From Acetobacteraceae bacterium AT-5844 (GTDB taxonomy: Bacteria > Pseudomonadota > Alphaproteobacteria > Acetobacterales > Acetobacteraceae), in assembly GCA_000245075.1 (NCBI GenBank), contig JH599972.1:3043-67042 (forward strand): 64,000 nt of DNA. Reading direction: 5' to 3'. How positions within the stretch are numbered: position 1 is the stretch's first letter; every line of letters starts with the position of its first letter. The position numbers and the translations under genes were made by a program. Under the pieces are notes generated by a model that saw only the letters and a list, made by a program, of their open reading frames with translations, ran no database searches and had not been told where the DNA came from. This document shows, in pieces, positions 17,178-26,557 of the stretch.

Positions 17178-19934
17178 TCAGTTCCCCTGTTTCCGCAGGA
17201 ACGCCACGCCGAGTCCCAGTAGCACCGGCACGGCGATCAGCAGGGGCAGGAAGGCAGTCCAGAGATCGGCAAAGTTCAGGGCCTTGGAGAAGGTGCCGCG
17301 CGAGATGGTAATGAAATGCGTCGCCGGATAGATCTGGCCGATCAGCGCACCAGCGCCTTGCAGCGAGGAGACGGGGTCGATGACGCCCGAAAACTGAACC
17401 GCCGGCACGATGGTCACGAGAACCGTCCCGAAAATGGCGGCAATCTGGCTGCGCAGGAAGGTAGACATCACCAACCCCATACCCGTGGTGACGGTGACAT
17501 ACAGAACTGCCGCAGCGGCGTAGGTGAGGAAGCTGCCGGTGAACGGCACGCGGAAAATGAACACAGCGAAGGCCGTCAGCATCAGGAAGTTCAGCATGGC
17601 CAGCAGGATGTAGGGAAGCTGCTTGCCCAGCAGGAACTCCAGCCGCGTCACCGGCGTGACGTAGAAGTTGATGATGGAGCCAAGCTCCTTCTCCCGCACC
17701 ACGCTGAGGACAGCGAGCATCGCGGGAATCATGAGCAGTAACAGAGGGATCACCGCCGGCACCATGGCGACAAGGCTCTGGATATCCGGATTGTACCGGT
17801 AGCGTATGGCCAGATCGAAGCTGCCCGCCGCGGCAGCGGCGCCGTACATGCGGCGTGCCCGCTCCGCCAGCCAGCTTTGATGCATGCCCTGCACATAGCC
17901 GCGCACCGTCTCCGCACGCGACGGCATCGCGCCATCGATCCAGGCCCCGACCTCGACGGGCTTGCCGCGAGCGATGTCTCTCGCGAAGCCGGGCGGAATC
18001 TCGATGGCCAGCGTCACCTCACCGCTTCGCATACGCCTGTCCAGATCGTTGTAATCGACGATGGGAGGCCGTTCGGTGAAATAGCGGGAGCCCGCTATCT
18101 GCAGGGTGTAGTCGCGGCTGATGGTGGTGTCATCGCGGTCCAGGACGGCGAAGGTGAGGTCCTCCACATCCATATTGACGCCATAACCGATCACGAACAT
18201 CAGGATCACGCTGCCCAGCAGGGCAAGCGTCGCGCGGATGGGATCGCGCTGGAGTTCCAGCGCCTCCCGGCGGCTGTAGGCGAAGAGGCGCCGCAGGCTG
18301 AAGCCACGCTTCGGCACCGCCTGGGGCACCGGAGCCGCCTTCACCGGCGGCGCGGCCGGCGCCGCTGCGGGTTTCCCGGCCGACTGCTGGCTGATGGCAT
18401 CCTCCAGATAGCCGATGAAGGCTTCCTCCAGCGTGGCCGCCCCGCGCTTCTGCACGATGGCCGCAGGCGTGTCGCTCACCAGCACCTTCCCCGCATGCAT
18501 GAGCGATATGCGGTCGCACAGCTCCGCCTCGTTCATGAAATGCGTGGAGACGAAGATGGTCACCTGATCCTTGCGCGAGAGGTCCGACAGGATCTGCCAG
18601 AAGCCGTCCCGTGCCACGGGATCGACACCCGAGGTCGGCTCGTCCAGGATCAGGATTTCCGGCGCGTGAATCATGGCCACGGCCAGGGACAGGCGCTGGC
18701 GGATACCGAGGGGCAGCGCGTCCGGCAGGGCGTCCATGACATCCTTCAGGCCGAAGCGTTCCACCATCTCCTCGATACGCCCGGGAATGGTAGCCGGCGG
18801 CATGTCGAAGAGACGCGCGTGCAGGTCGAGATTCTGCCGGACCGTCAACTCGCCGTAGAGCGAGAAGGCCTGGGACATATAGCCAACCCGGCGGCGGATC
18901 GCGATGTTGCGTGAATCGACCTGTTGGCCGAACAGCTTGGCCGTGCCTTCGCTCGCGGCCAGCAGCCCCGTCAGCATCTTCATCGTTGTGGTCTTGCCGC
19001 AGCCATTAGAGCCGAGAAACCCGAAGATCTCGCCGCGCCCGATGCGGAAATTGACATGATCGACGGCCGTGAAGCTGCCGAAGCGCATCGTCAGATTCTC
19101 GGCCTCGATAGCCGGCTGCTCATCGGCGGTCGGGGTGCGCGGGGGAATGACCACCGCATGATGACCATGGCGCCGCTCCTCCGGCAGCAGCGCGACGAAG
19201 GCGGCGTCGAGATTGTCTGTGCCTGTACGCTCCAAAAGCTCCTGCGGCGTTCCCGTGGCCAGGACCTTGCCGCCGTCCATGGCGACCAGCCAGTCGAACC
19301 GCGCGGCCTCCTCCATATAGGCCGTCGCGACAATGACGCTCATCCCGGCGCGGCCACGCCGTATCTCGTCGATCAGCTCCCAGAACTGCCGGCGGGAGAG
19401 AGGGTCCACACCCGTCGTGGGCTCATCCAGGATCAGGAGATCCGGGTCGTGGATCAGGGAGCAGCAGAGGCCCAGCTTCTGCTTCATGCCCCCCGACAGC
19501 TTGCCCGCGGGCCGGTCCGCGAAGGGCGCGAGGCCCGTACTTTGCAACAGCTCGGCGATCCGCTGCTCGCGCTCGGCCTTTCCATGTCCGAAGAGGCGTC
19601 CGAAAAAATCGACATTCTCGAACACCGACAGTGTCGGATAGAGGTTCTTGCCCAGCCCCTGCGGCATATAGGCATTGCGCGCATAGATGCCGGCGCGGTG
19701 CGCGGGGTCCGATATGTCGCCTCCCAGCACGTCCACCCGCCCCTGCTGCACCGCCCGCGCGCCGGAAATGAGTGACAGCAGGCTGGATTTGCCGACGCCA
19801 TCGGGGCCGATCAGCCCCACCATGCATCCGGCAGGCAGGTCGAGCGTGATGCCGTCCAGTGCCTGGGTCTGGCCATAACGCAGACCCACATCCCGCAGCC
19901 GGACGACCGGATCGCCCGCCTGCCCGGCCGTCAT
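17178..19934 (-). CDS. Fused exporter protein: two ABC ATPase domains plus ABC-2 permease (RbbA/YhiH-like)
   Basis: Inner-membrane protein of about 918 aa. ATPase domain 1 (residues about 10-240) has Walker [10 protein letters not shown] near 43-51, signature LSGGMKQKL and Walker [14 protein letters not shown]. ATPase domain 2 (about 275-510) has GSNGCGKTT and [13 protein letters not shown], but its signature reads LPLGIRQRL instead of LSGGQ. A linker rich in Ala/Pro leads to an ABC-2 permease (about 560-918) with the loop [16 protein letters not shown]. The ATG at 19934 overlaps the HlyD stop (ATGA); 11 upstream codons are open but not needed. The architecture is that of E. coli RbbA, also described as ribosome-associated; the HlyD and permease partners favour an export role here. 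Confidence 0.92.
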   Translation of the reverse strand: MTAGQAGDPVVRLRDVGLRYGQTQALDGITLDLPAGCMVGLIGPDGVGKSSLLSLISGARAVQQGRVDVLGGDISDPAHRAGIYARNAYMPQGLGKNLYPTLSVFENVDFFGRLFGHGKAEREQRIAELLQSTGLAPFADRPAGKLSGGMKQKLGLCCSLIHDPDLLILDEPTTGVDPLSRRQFWELIDEIRRGRAGMSVIVATAYMEEAARFDWLVAMDGGKVLATGTPQELLERTGTDNLDAAFVALLPEERRHGHHAVVIPPRTPTADEQPAIEAENLTMRFGSFTAVDHVNFRIGRGEIFGFLGSNGCGKTTTMKMLTGLLAASEGTAKLFGQQVDSRNIAIRRRVGYMSQAFSLYGELTVRQNLDLHARLFDMPPATIPGRIEEMVERFGLKDVMDALPDALPLGIRQRLSLAVAMIHAPEILILDEPTSGVDPVARDGFWQILSDLSRKDQVTIFVSTHFMNEAELCDRISLMHAGKVLVSDTPAAIVQKRGAATLEEAFIGYLEDAISQQSAGKPAAAPAAPPVKAAPVPQAVPKRGFSLRRLFAYSRREALELQRDPIRATLALLGSVILMFVIGYGVNMDVEDLTFAVLDRDDTTISRDYTLQIAGSRYFTERPPIVDYNDLDRRMRSGEVTLAIEIPPGFARDIARGKPVEVGAWIDGAMPSRAETVRGYVQGMHQSWLAERARRMYGAAAAAGSFDLAIRYRYNPDIQSLVAMVPAVIPLLLLMIPAMLAVLSVVREKELGSIINFYVTPVTRLEFLLGKQLPYILLAMLNFLMLTAFAVFIFRVPFTGSFLTYAAAAVLYVTVTTGMGLVMSTFLRSQIAAIFGTVLVTIVPAVQFSGVIDPVSSLQGAGALIGQIYPATHFITISRGTFSKALNFADLWTAFLPLLIAVPVLLGLGVAFLRKQGN

Positions 19935-21001
19935 TGCACCAGCCTTCCGGTCATGCTGGCCGGCCATTCGGCGTCCGGGTTGAGGCGTACATAGGCCATG
20001 CCCGGCAATCCGGTCTTCACATACTGGATGTAGCGGCGCAGCAGGTCCGGTGCGATCTGCGCCCGTACGCGGAACATCAGCTTCTGCCGCTCCTCCGCCG
20101 TTTCCACCGTCTTCGGAGTGAACTGGGCGACATCGGCCACGAAGCTGACCTTGGCCGGGATGATGTATTGCGGCGCGGCGTCGAGCACGAGCCGGACATC
20201 GGCACCTACAGCGACGAGCCCGGCCTCCGCGGTCGGCAGGAAGAAGGTCATGTAGACATCGCCGAGATCAACGAGGTTGAGCACACGGCCGCCGGCCGAG
20301 AGCACCTCGCCGGGCTGGGCCACCCGGTACTGGACCCGGCCATCGCGGGGCGATGTCAGTACGCTGTCATCCAGATCGGCGCGGATCCTTTCAATCGCGG
20401 CGTGCGAAGCATCCACAGCGGCTTCCGCATCCACTACCTGAGCCCGGGCCGCGCCGATGGCGGCCTCCGAGGCCGCGAGCTGTGCCTGGGCCGCGCCGAC
20501 AGCGGCCTTGGCGCCTTCCGCCGCGGCGCGGTTATCGTCCAGCGCCTGGCGCGAGACGACATTGCTGGTGACCAGTTGCTCCGAGCGCGCCAGCCGCTTG
20601 TCCGCGGCGTCCAGTTCCGCCCGGCGCTGCGCCACCACGGCGATGGCCGCCCGGTGCTCCGCCTCACGCTGCGTCAACAGGCTGCGGGCCGTGTCCACGC
20701 CGATAACGGCGCGGCGGAGCTGTGCCTCTGCCTGCCGGCGGTCCGCCTCCAGCTGCGCCGTATCCATGCGGGCCAGCACCTGCCCCGCCTCAACGAAATC
20801 GCCCTCCCCGACCAGGATCTCACGGATACGTCCGGCTGTTCGGGTGGAGATGTCGATCTCGGTGGCTTCGATGCGGCCATTGCCCCCCGCGATGCCTTCG
20901 GGAAGGCCGCCGGGACTCAGCGTTTTCCAGGCGTAGTAGCCTCCGCCGGCCAGGATCGCGATCGCTGCGATCATAAGGATCCGCCTGCGGTTTGAAGACA
21001 T
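19931..21001 (-). CDS. HlyD/EmrA-type membrane fusion protein of the ABC exporter
   Basis: Periplasmic adaptor of 356 aa with a single N-terminal anchor helix (about residues 6-24). The lipoyl-like half [18 protein letters not shown] comes next, then a long alanine- and charge-rich coiled-coil hairpin (about 70-215), the second lipoyl half [19 protein letters not shown], and a beta-barrel domain. It is the first gene of the exporter operon and overlaps the ATPase gene by 4 bp. Such adaptors link an inner-membrane exporter to a TolC-like outer-membrane channel; none is encoded in this window. It corresponds in position to E. coli YhiI. Confidence 0.9.
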   Translation of the reverse strand: MSSNRRRILMIAAIAILAGGGYYAWKTLSPGGLPEGIAGGNGRIEATEIDISTRTAGRIREILVGEGDFVEAGQVLARMDTAQLEADRRQAEAQLRRAVIGVDTARSLLTQREAEHRAAIAVVAQRRAELDAADKRLARSEQLVTSNVVSRQALDDNRAAAEGAKAAVGAAQAQLAASEAAIGAARAQVVDAEAAVDASHAAIERIRADLDDSVLTSPRDGRVQYRVAQPGEVLSAGGRVLNLVDLGDVYMTFFLPTAEAGLVAVGADVRLVLDAAPQYIIPAKVSFVADVAQFTPKTVETAEERQKLMFRVRAQIAPDLLRRYIQYVKTGLPGMAYVRLNPDAEWPASMTGRLVQ

Positions 21002-21232
21002 CGTGCGTCCGATCCCCTGCCCATGCGCCTCCCGCCCCGGAAAGGGGAGAAGAAGCGTGGCCTGTCCTGGCCTTCGCGACTATGGCGAGGCTAGGACGGT
21101 TCCAGGAATCCCGCCATCCCGCCGGCGTGGGCGTGACATCAACTTGACCCAGGCTGAGAGCAGCAGGCCGTCAGATCGGGTGGGGCGGCCTGAAAGCTGA
21201 GGCCACCCCGGCACCGCCAGTATTGTCCTTCC

Positions 21233-22687
21233 TCACCCGTGGCGGATGGCGATGGTCTTCAGCGAGGCGAAGCCGTACAGCGCCTCGAAGCCCTTTTCGC
21301 GCCCATGGCCAGAGCGCTTGACGCCGCCGAAGGGCAGTTCCACGCCGCCGCCGGCACCGTAATTGTTGATGAAGACCTGCCCGGTCTCGATACCACGTGC
21401 CATGCGCATCTGGCGCCCGCCATCGGCGGTCCAGACGCCGGCCACGAGGCCGTAATCCGTGCCGTTGGCGATACGCAGGGCCTCCGCCTCATCCTCGAAG
21501 GGAATGACGACCTGCACCGGGCCGAAGATCTCCTCCTGCGCCAGCCGGCTGCCGCCATCGGCGCGCGCCACCAGCGTCGGCGGCACGTAATAACCGCCCT
21601 TCGGCGCGTCAGCGCCAATGTTGCCCTGCGCCGCGACCTCCAGCCCATCCTTTCGGGCGACGTCGATATAGCCCTGGACGATCTCCTGCTGCCGGGCGGA
21701 GACCAGCGGCCCCATATCAAGATCGGCCATGGCCGGGCCGACCTTCAGCGCCTTGTACCGCTCCGCCATGCGGGCCAGCACGGTCTCATACACCTTGCGC
21801 TGCACCAGGATGCGGGAGGCGGCGGAGCAGGTCTGCCCGGCATTCTGGATGCCGGCATTCACCAGGAAGGGCAGCGCCGCTTCCAGATCGGCATCCTCGA
21901 AGACGATCTGAGGGGACTTGCCACCCAGCTCCAGAGTCACCGGCACGGCATTCTTCGCCGCCGCCGCCTGCACCAGCCCGCCGACAACGACCGAGCCGGT
22001 GAAGGAGATGTGGTTGATGCCAGGATGTGCTGCCAGCGCCGCGCCGGCTTCCTCGCCCGTGCCGGAGACGATGTTAATGGCGCCCGCCGGGAAACCGGCT
22101 TCCTCGGCGATGCGGGCATAGGCCAGGGCGGTGAGACAGGCTTCCTCGGCCGGCTTGATGACCACCGCATTGCCCATGGCCAGCGCGGCGGTCACGCTGC
22201 GGCCGATGATCTGCATCGGGTAGTTCCAGGGGACGATGTGCCCCGTCACTCCCATCGGCTCATAGATGGAAAGCACGGTGTAGCCATCCAGATAGGGGAT
22301 GGTGTCGCCATGCACCTTGTCCGCCGCGCCGCCGTAGAATTCGAGGTAGCGGGCGAGCGCCAGCGCGTCGGCCTTGGCCTGGCGCAGCGGCTTGCCGACA
22401 TCCAGGGCTTCCATCTGCGCCAAGGCGTCGGCGCGCTCCAGCACGATGCGGCCCATGGCGGAGAGCAGGCGCCCACGTTCCGTGGCGGTCAGCCGGCCCC
22501 AGGCCCCCCGGCGGGCCTCCTGCGCCGCCGCGACCGCACGGTCGATGTCACTGGCGTCGCTGCGGGCGATATCGGCGAGGCGCTGGCCGTCCGACGGGTT
22601 CAGCAGGGGCATGGTCTCCCGCCCCGCGGCCTCCCGCCATTCGCCGCCGATCAGGTTCTGGCGAGTGTCGAAGGTGACGACGTCCAT
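21233..22687 (-). CDS. NAD(P)-dependent aldehyde dehydrogenase
   Basis: Cytoplasmic enzyme of 484 aa oxidising an aldehyde to its acid. The full catalytic set is visible: the oxyanion Asn in PWNYPM, the Rossmann loop FTGSVVVG, the general base Glu in LELGGKSPQ, and the nucleophilic Cys in NAGQTCSAASR. The C-terminal block ELPFGGVKRSGHGREKG is typical of the betaine/aminobutyraldehyde-like branch. A strong Shine-Dalgarno sequence (AAAGGAGGAA) precedes the ATG at 22687. No pathway partner is adjacent. Substrate not determinable. Confidence 0.93.
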   Translation of the reverse strand: MDVVTFDTRQNLIGGEWREAAGRETMPLLNPSDGQRLADIARSDASDIDRAVAAAQEARRGAWGRLTATERGRLLSAMGRIVLERADALAQMEALDVGKPLRQAKADALALARYLEFYGGAADKVHGDTIPYLDGYTVLSIYEPMGVTGHIVPWNYPMQIIGRSVTAALAMGNAVVIKPAEEACLTALAYARIAEEAGFPAGAINIVSGTGEEAGAALAAHPGINHISFTGSVVVGGLVQAAAAKNAVPVTLELGGKSPQIVFEDADLEAALPFLVNAGIQNAGQTCSAASRILVQRKVYETVLARMAERYKALKVGPAMADLDMGPLVSARQQEIVQGYIDVARKDGLEVAAQGNIGADAPKGGYYVPPTLVARADGGSRLAQEEIFGPVQVVIPFEDEAEALRIANGTDYGLVAGVWTADGGRQMRMARGIETGQVFINNYGAGGGVELPFGGVKRSGHGREKGFEALYGFASLKTIAIRHG

Positions 22688-22796
22688 GGCGCATTCCTCC
22701 TTTATGCCGGGCTCACAACGGGCAACACCGGGTGTCGGCTGGTGCAGTATCCCTTCCGGGGCCGGAGTGCCAGCCCACCCCGGGAGGGCTGTGATG

Positions 22797-23027
22797 GATG
22801 CGGCGCACCGTGAAGGTGGTGAAGTCGTCGGCGCGCATCTTGGACGCGGCCACCACCAGGATGTTGGATTAAGGGTTCTTCAGCAGCCCCCGGATGACGA
22901 ACGCGGAGGTGACCCAGCTCTTGCCGTCGCCTCGGAGGGCTTCCACGACGAGACGCTTGGGACCGTGCTGAAGGTAATGAGCGATATCGTACTGCACTGG
23001 CGGGGTGAGAGCGCCCTTAACGGAACG
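22797..23027 (-). pseudogene. Decayed phage terminase large-subunit fragment
   Basis: Reading the minus strand in one frame from 23027 down to 22797 gives about 77 codons that look like the start of a T7-like/podoviral terminase large subunit: PPVQYDIAHYLQHGPKRLVV, then the Walker A-like ALRGDGKSWVTSAFVIRGLL, KNP, an in-frame TAA at 22869-22871, then NILVVAASKMRADDFTTFT. The order (Q motif, RGxGKSW, ILVVAASKxRAD) is that of the ATPase domain. A stop at 23028-23030 closes the frame upstream and similarity ends near 22797, so the N-terminus and all of the nuclease domain are gone. It is a relic of prophage DNA and is too short to be functional. Confidence 0.8.
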
Positions 23028-23070
23028 TTACGATTGTGGTATGTTACAGCCCTGCACGAGGGAGTGAGTC

Positions 23071-23973
23071 ATGCGGTCTGCGCGCGCAAATTTAGAAGTC
23101 GTTCAGAGCTTACTCGAAACGTTCCAGTTTACGCCGCGCTACGAAGACCTCTTGGAGGCCACCTACAGGTGCTTCATTCGCTCGGGACAGACCGTCGTGG
23201 ACATCGGTGCGCATGCGGGGCGGCACACCGTTCAATTCGCGGAGCTGGTTGGCGCAGAGGGAGCTGTGCACGCCTTTGAGCCGCTCCCCGAGGCAATGGG
23301 ATATCTCCAAAGCCGGGGCCTTGGTCCGCATGTGCGCACATACCCGATCGCGATCTCTCCCAAGCGCGGCAGGACATCGTTCGTGTATGCTAAGGGGGCA
23401 CCTGAGGAGAGCGGCCTCCGCCCGAAAGCCTACAACCGACCCGACCTCGTACAGCCGGAAACGATCACGGTAGAAACCCTGCCGCTGGACGACATGGTGG
23501 ATACCATCGGCCCGGTGCACTTCATCAAGGTAGATGCCGAAGGGGCAGAGGTCGATTGCCTGTCGAGCGGCGCCGCCATGATCCGTAAGCACCGCCCGTG
23601 GATCACCGTGGAGTACGGCGAGCCGGGATATGCGGCGTTCAGTCTTCAGCGGCGCAGCCTGTTCGATAAGGCTGCCGAGCTGGGGTACGTCATGGGCGAC
23701 CTTTTCGGTGGCCTCATGGAGGATGTCGCGGATTGGGAAGCCGTCTGCGACCGAGCCTATTGGGACTGGTATCTGGTGCCGCAGGAGAAGCGGGAGGAGT
23801 GGATCGCGACCATGCCCATCTTCGGGTGGCCGAAGGCTTCGGAGAGGAACGAGCTGTCCAAGCTTCAGAAAGAGAACGCCCAACTCCGCGCCGAAATCGA
23901 CGCCATGCGCTTCTCCACTTCCTGGCGCATCTCAGCGCCCCTCAGGACTCTTGGGCGGCGCCTGAGGCCCTAA
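23071..23973 (+). CDS. FkbM-family SAM-dependent methyltransferase with C-terminal coiled coil
   Basis: Protein of 300 aa. The SAM-binding loop VVDIGAHAGRHT sits at 42-53; FEPLPEA and the FkbM-typical IKVDAEGAEVDCL follow. The tail has a short coiled coil (SKLQKENAQLRAEIDAMR) and ends in the STSWRISAPLR motif often found at the ends of bacterial glycan-modifying enzymes. FkbM enzymes O-methylate sugars or polyketides. The codons are visibly more AT-tolerant and less biased than in neighbouring genes, and the gene starts 40 bp beyond the terminase relic, so I infer arrival with phage or other mobile DNA. Its target is unknown. Confidence 0.85.
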   Translation: MRSARANLEVVQSLLETFQFTPRYEDLLEATYRCFIRSGQTVVDIGAHAGRHTVQFAELVGAEGAVHAFEPLPEAMGYLQSRGLGPHVRTYPIAISPKRGRTSFVYAKGAPEESGLRPKAYNRPDLVQPETITVETLPLDDMVDTIGPVHFIKVDAEGAEVDCLSSGAAMIRKHRPWITVEYGEPGYAAFSLQRRSLFDKAAELGYVMGDLFGGLMEDVADWEAVCDRAYWDWYLVPQEKREEWIATMPIFGWPKASERNELSKLQKENAQLRAEIDAMRFSTSWRISAPLRTLGRRLRP

Positions 23974-24068
23974 GCGGCGGGGGTAGTGCCGGCTGGGCCT
24001 GGAGGATTCTGTATGGCCCTCCTAGGCGCCTTGACCCACCGCCCCGGCGGGTAGAGGCTGCCCGCGCC

Positions 24069-26519
24069 ATGAGACCGACTCTTCCGCTCCGCGACCTTCC
24101 CGACCGCGCCCCTGCTTCCGCCGGCCAACTGGCCCTGCAATGGCCCGGCCTTTCCGCCTGCCGGCGCCTGGATGGCTTCCTGCCCCTGCTGTGGGATGCC
24201 TCGGCGGGCAAGCTCTATATCGAGCTGCGCCGCCTGGATGAGGATCTGCTGTATGTGGACCGCCTCTCCCATGCCATCGGCGACTATCGCCTGGAGCGGG
24301 CCGGGCTCAGCCGCCCGACCATCGTGCGGTTCGAGCGGCGCGGGCCCCGGGTCTTCCTGCTGGCTCCCAATTTCGCCTGGCGCTCCTCCTCGCCGGAAGC
24401 GCCGCAGCGCCTCGCGGTGCGGCAGGCCTTCCCGGAATCCATCCTGTGGTCCTTCGACATCCTGGCCGAGCAGGATGGGGCGCTGCTGCTCGATGGCACC
24501 GCCTTCTTCCTGCGGGATTCACGTGGGATCGCGGAGCAGCTCTCCGCCCTGGGCGAAGGGCGCTTCACGCTCGATGCATCCCGCTGCGCGATCGCCGAGG
24601 AAGGGACCTGCGGCTTCCCGCTGAACAGCCAGGCGGAGAGCATCCTCACCTTCAGCAACCCGGATGCCAAGCGCCTGCCCTTCTGGAACGCCAATGGCCG
24701 CAAGGAAGGCCTGGCGGCGCTGGCGCCGGACCCGCGCAGCATCACCATCCGCCTGCGCCACTGCTTCATCCAGCTGCCGGATGACGGCTTCAAGCCGCGG
24801 CCTTTCGACCCGCGCTCCTCCTTCTTCAACAGCGTCATCTTCCACGATTTCGGGCGCTCCCTCGAAGAGCCGCATGATGTGCACTACGCCATCCGTCACC
24901 GGCTGGAGAAGAAAGACCCGACGGCCGCCGTCAGCGAGCCGGTGAAGCCCATCGTCTACTATGTCGATCGCGGCGCGCCGGAGCCGATGCGCACCGCGCT
25001 GCTCGAAGGCGCCCGTTGGTGGAACAAGGCTTTCGAAGCTGCCGGCTTCCGCAACGCCTTCCAGGTGGAGCTGCTGCCGGAAGGCGCTGACCATCAGGAT
25101 ATCCGCTACAACACCATCACCTGGGTGCCTCGCGGTACGCGCGGCTTCTCCTACGGCACGATGATCTGGGACCCACGCACGGGCGAGATCATCAAGGGCG
25201 AGGTGACGCTTACGGCGCTGCGGGACCGCCATCTGCGCATGATTGCCGAGGCGTTGCTTTCTCCCTATGAGGATGGCACGCCCTGCCCGGAGGTCGAGCA
25301 GCTGATGCTGGCCCGGCTGCGCCAGCTCTCCGCCCATGAGGTGGCGCACACGCTGGGGCTGGACCACAACCACATCGCCAGCATCCACGGGCAGGATATG
25401 TCGGTCTGCGACTATCCGGCGCCGCTGCTGAAGCTGGATGCGAAGGGCAGGGTCGATCTGTCCGAGGCCTATGGCACCAATGTCGGGCGGTGGGACGAGA
25501 TCTCCATCACCTGGGGCTATTCCCAGTTCCCGCCCGGCACGACGCCGGAGCAGGAACAGGCCGCGCTGAACGCCATCCTGGAAAACGCTGACCGGGACGA
25601 AGGGCTCTACACCCTCGCGCAGGATGACGGCTCGGCGGAGTTCGGCGTCCACCCCAAGGGCCATCATTGGGATACGGGTGCCGATGCGCCGGATGAGCTG
25701 ATGCGGCTGCTGGAGGTCCGCGCCGCCGCCCTGGCGCGTTTTGGGGAGAAGGCCATCAAGCCGGGCCGCCCGCTGGCGCTGCTGGCTGATGTGCTGGTGC
25801 CGCTCTACATGCTGCACCGCTACCAGACGGAAGCCGCGGTGAAGCTGCTGGGCGGGCTGGACTTCCGCTATGCCATGCGGGGCGATGGGCAGCCCCTCGC
25901 CAAGCTGATCCCCGCAGAGGACCAGCACCGCGCGCTGCGCGCCGTTCTCGCCACCATCTCCCCCGCCGTGCTGACGCTGCGGGAGGATCTGCTGGCCCTT
26001 CTGCCGCCCCGCCCGCCGGAATATGGCCGTGGCCGGGATTCCTTCCGGGGCCATACTGGCACGACCTTCGACCCGCTGGGCGCGGCGGAAAGCGCGGCCA
26101 CTCACACTTTCACGCAGCTGTTCAAGCCCGACCGGGCCGCACGGCTGGTGGAGCACCACCAGCGGGATTCGTCCCTGCCCGGCCTGCATGACGTGCTTCA
26201 GGCGGCCCTGGACGCCACCTGGTACGCGCCCGCCGAGCAGGGCCTGGCGCAGGCGGTGAAGATGCGGGTGGAGCATGTGGCGCTGCGCCACCTGCTGGCG
26301 CTGGCGGCGCGGGACGATAACTCGCCCCTCGTTCAGGCCATCACACGGCAGGCGGTGCGGGATCTCCGGCAGCAGCTTTCCGCATTGCCGCCAGCGGATG
26401 CGGTGCCGGTGCAGGCGCATCGGGCGGCGGCGCTGGAGACCATCGACGCCTTCTTCCGCGCGCCGGCCGCCTTCCGGGAGGCGGGCACATTGCCGCCGCC
26501 GCCCGGCATGCCGATCTGA
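24069..26519 (+). CDS. Large zinc-dependent metalloprotease (metzincin, DUF5117/DUF5118 type)
   Basis: Protein of 816 aa. It carries the metzincin zinc site HEVAHTLGLDH at residues 423-433 (HExxHxxGxxH). N-terminal DUF5118/5117-like domains (LYIELRRLDEDLLYVDRL, NSVIFHDFG, HRLEKKDP, KPIVYYVDRG) match the family. The Met-turn, usually SVMDYPAP in this family as I know it, reads SVCDYPAP here. No signal peptide is seen from the ATG at 24069; the upstream open frame runs through the FkbM gene and is not coding. Relatives are mostly exported, so either the protein is cytoplasmic or the true start is unusual. A strong terminator follows. Confidence 0.88.
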   Translation: MRPTLPLRDLPDRAPASAGQLALQWPGLSACRRLDGFLPLLWDASAGKLYIELRRLDEDLLYVDRLSHAIGDYRLERAGLSRPTIVRFERRGPRVFLLAPNFAWRSSSPEAPQRLAVRQAFPESILWSFDILAEQDGALLLDGTAFFLRDSRGIAEQLSALGEGRFTLDASRCAIAEEGTCGFPLNSQAESILTFSNPDAKRLPFWNANGRKEGLAALAPDPRSITIRLRHCFIQLPDDGFKPRPFDPRSSFFNSVIFHDFGRSLEEPHDVHYAIRHRLEKKDPTAAVSEPVKPIVYYVDRGAPEPMRTALLEGARWWNKAFEAAGFRNAFQVELLPEGADHQDIRYNTITWVPRGTRGFSYGTMIWDPRTGEIIKGEVTLTALRDRHLRMIAEALLSPYEDGTPCPEVEQLMLARLRQLSAHEVAHTLGLDHNHIASIHGQDMSVCDYPAPLLKLDAKGRVDLSEAYGTNVGRWDEISITWGYSQFPPGTTPEQEQAALNAILENADRDEGLYTLAQDDGSAEFGVHPKGHHWDTGADAPDELMRLLEVRAAALARFGEKAIKPGRPLALLADVLVPLYMLHRYQTEAAVKLLGGLDFRYAMRGDGQPLAKLIPAEDQHRALRAVLATISPAVLTLREDLLALLPPRPPEYGRGRDSFRGHTGTTFDPLGAAESAATHTFTQLFKPDRAARLVEHHQRDSSLPGLHDVLQAALDATWYAPAEQGLAQAVKMRVEHVALRHLLALAARDDNSPLVQAITRQAVRDLRQQLSALPPADAVPVQAHRAAALETIDAFFRAPAAFREAGTLPPPPGMPI

Positions 26520-26525
26520 CGACTG

Positions 26526-26557
26526 GGCGAGGCGGGTGTCGCCGCCTCGCCTTTTCT
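26526..26557 (+). terminator. Factor-independent terminator of the metalloprotease gene
   Basis: A perfect 10-bp stem (GGCGAGGCGG at 26526-26535, CCGCCTCGCC at 26542-26551, 6-nt loop) is followed at once by TTTTCT. It lies 6 bp after the protease stop codon and just ahead of the convergent oxidoreductase stop at 26557. Confidence 0.88.

Noticed and set aside
21002-21232. Spacer between the exporter operon and the aldehyde dehydrogenase gene checked for RNA genes or repeats
   Set aside because: No tRNA-like cloverleaf, no riboswitch core and no strong inverted repeat were seen; it is simply a 231-bp spacer.
22374-23279. 301-codon plus-strand frame across the aldehyde dehydrogenase 5' end, spacer and methyltransferase start
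   Set aside because: It crosses two real genes in the wrong frame; the only meaningful reading of the spacer is the minus-strand terminase fragment.
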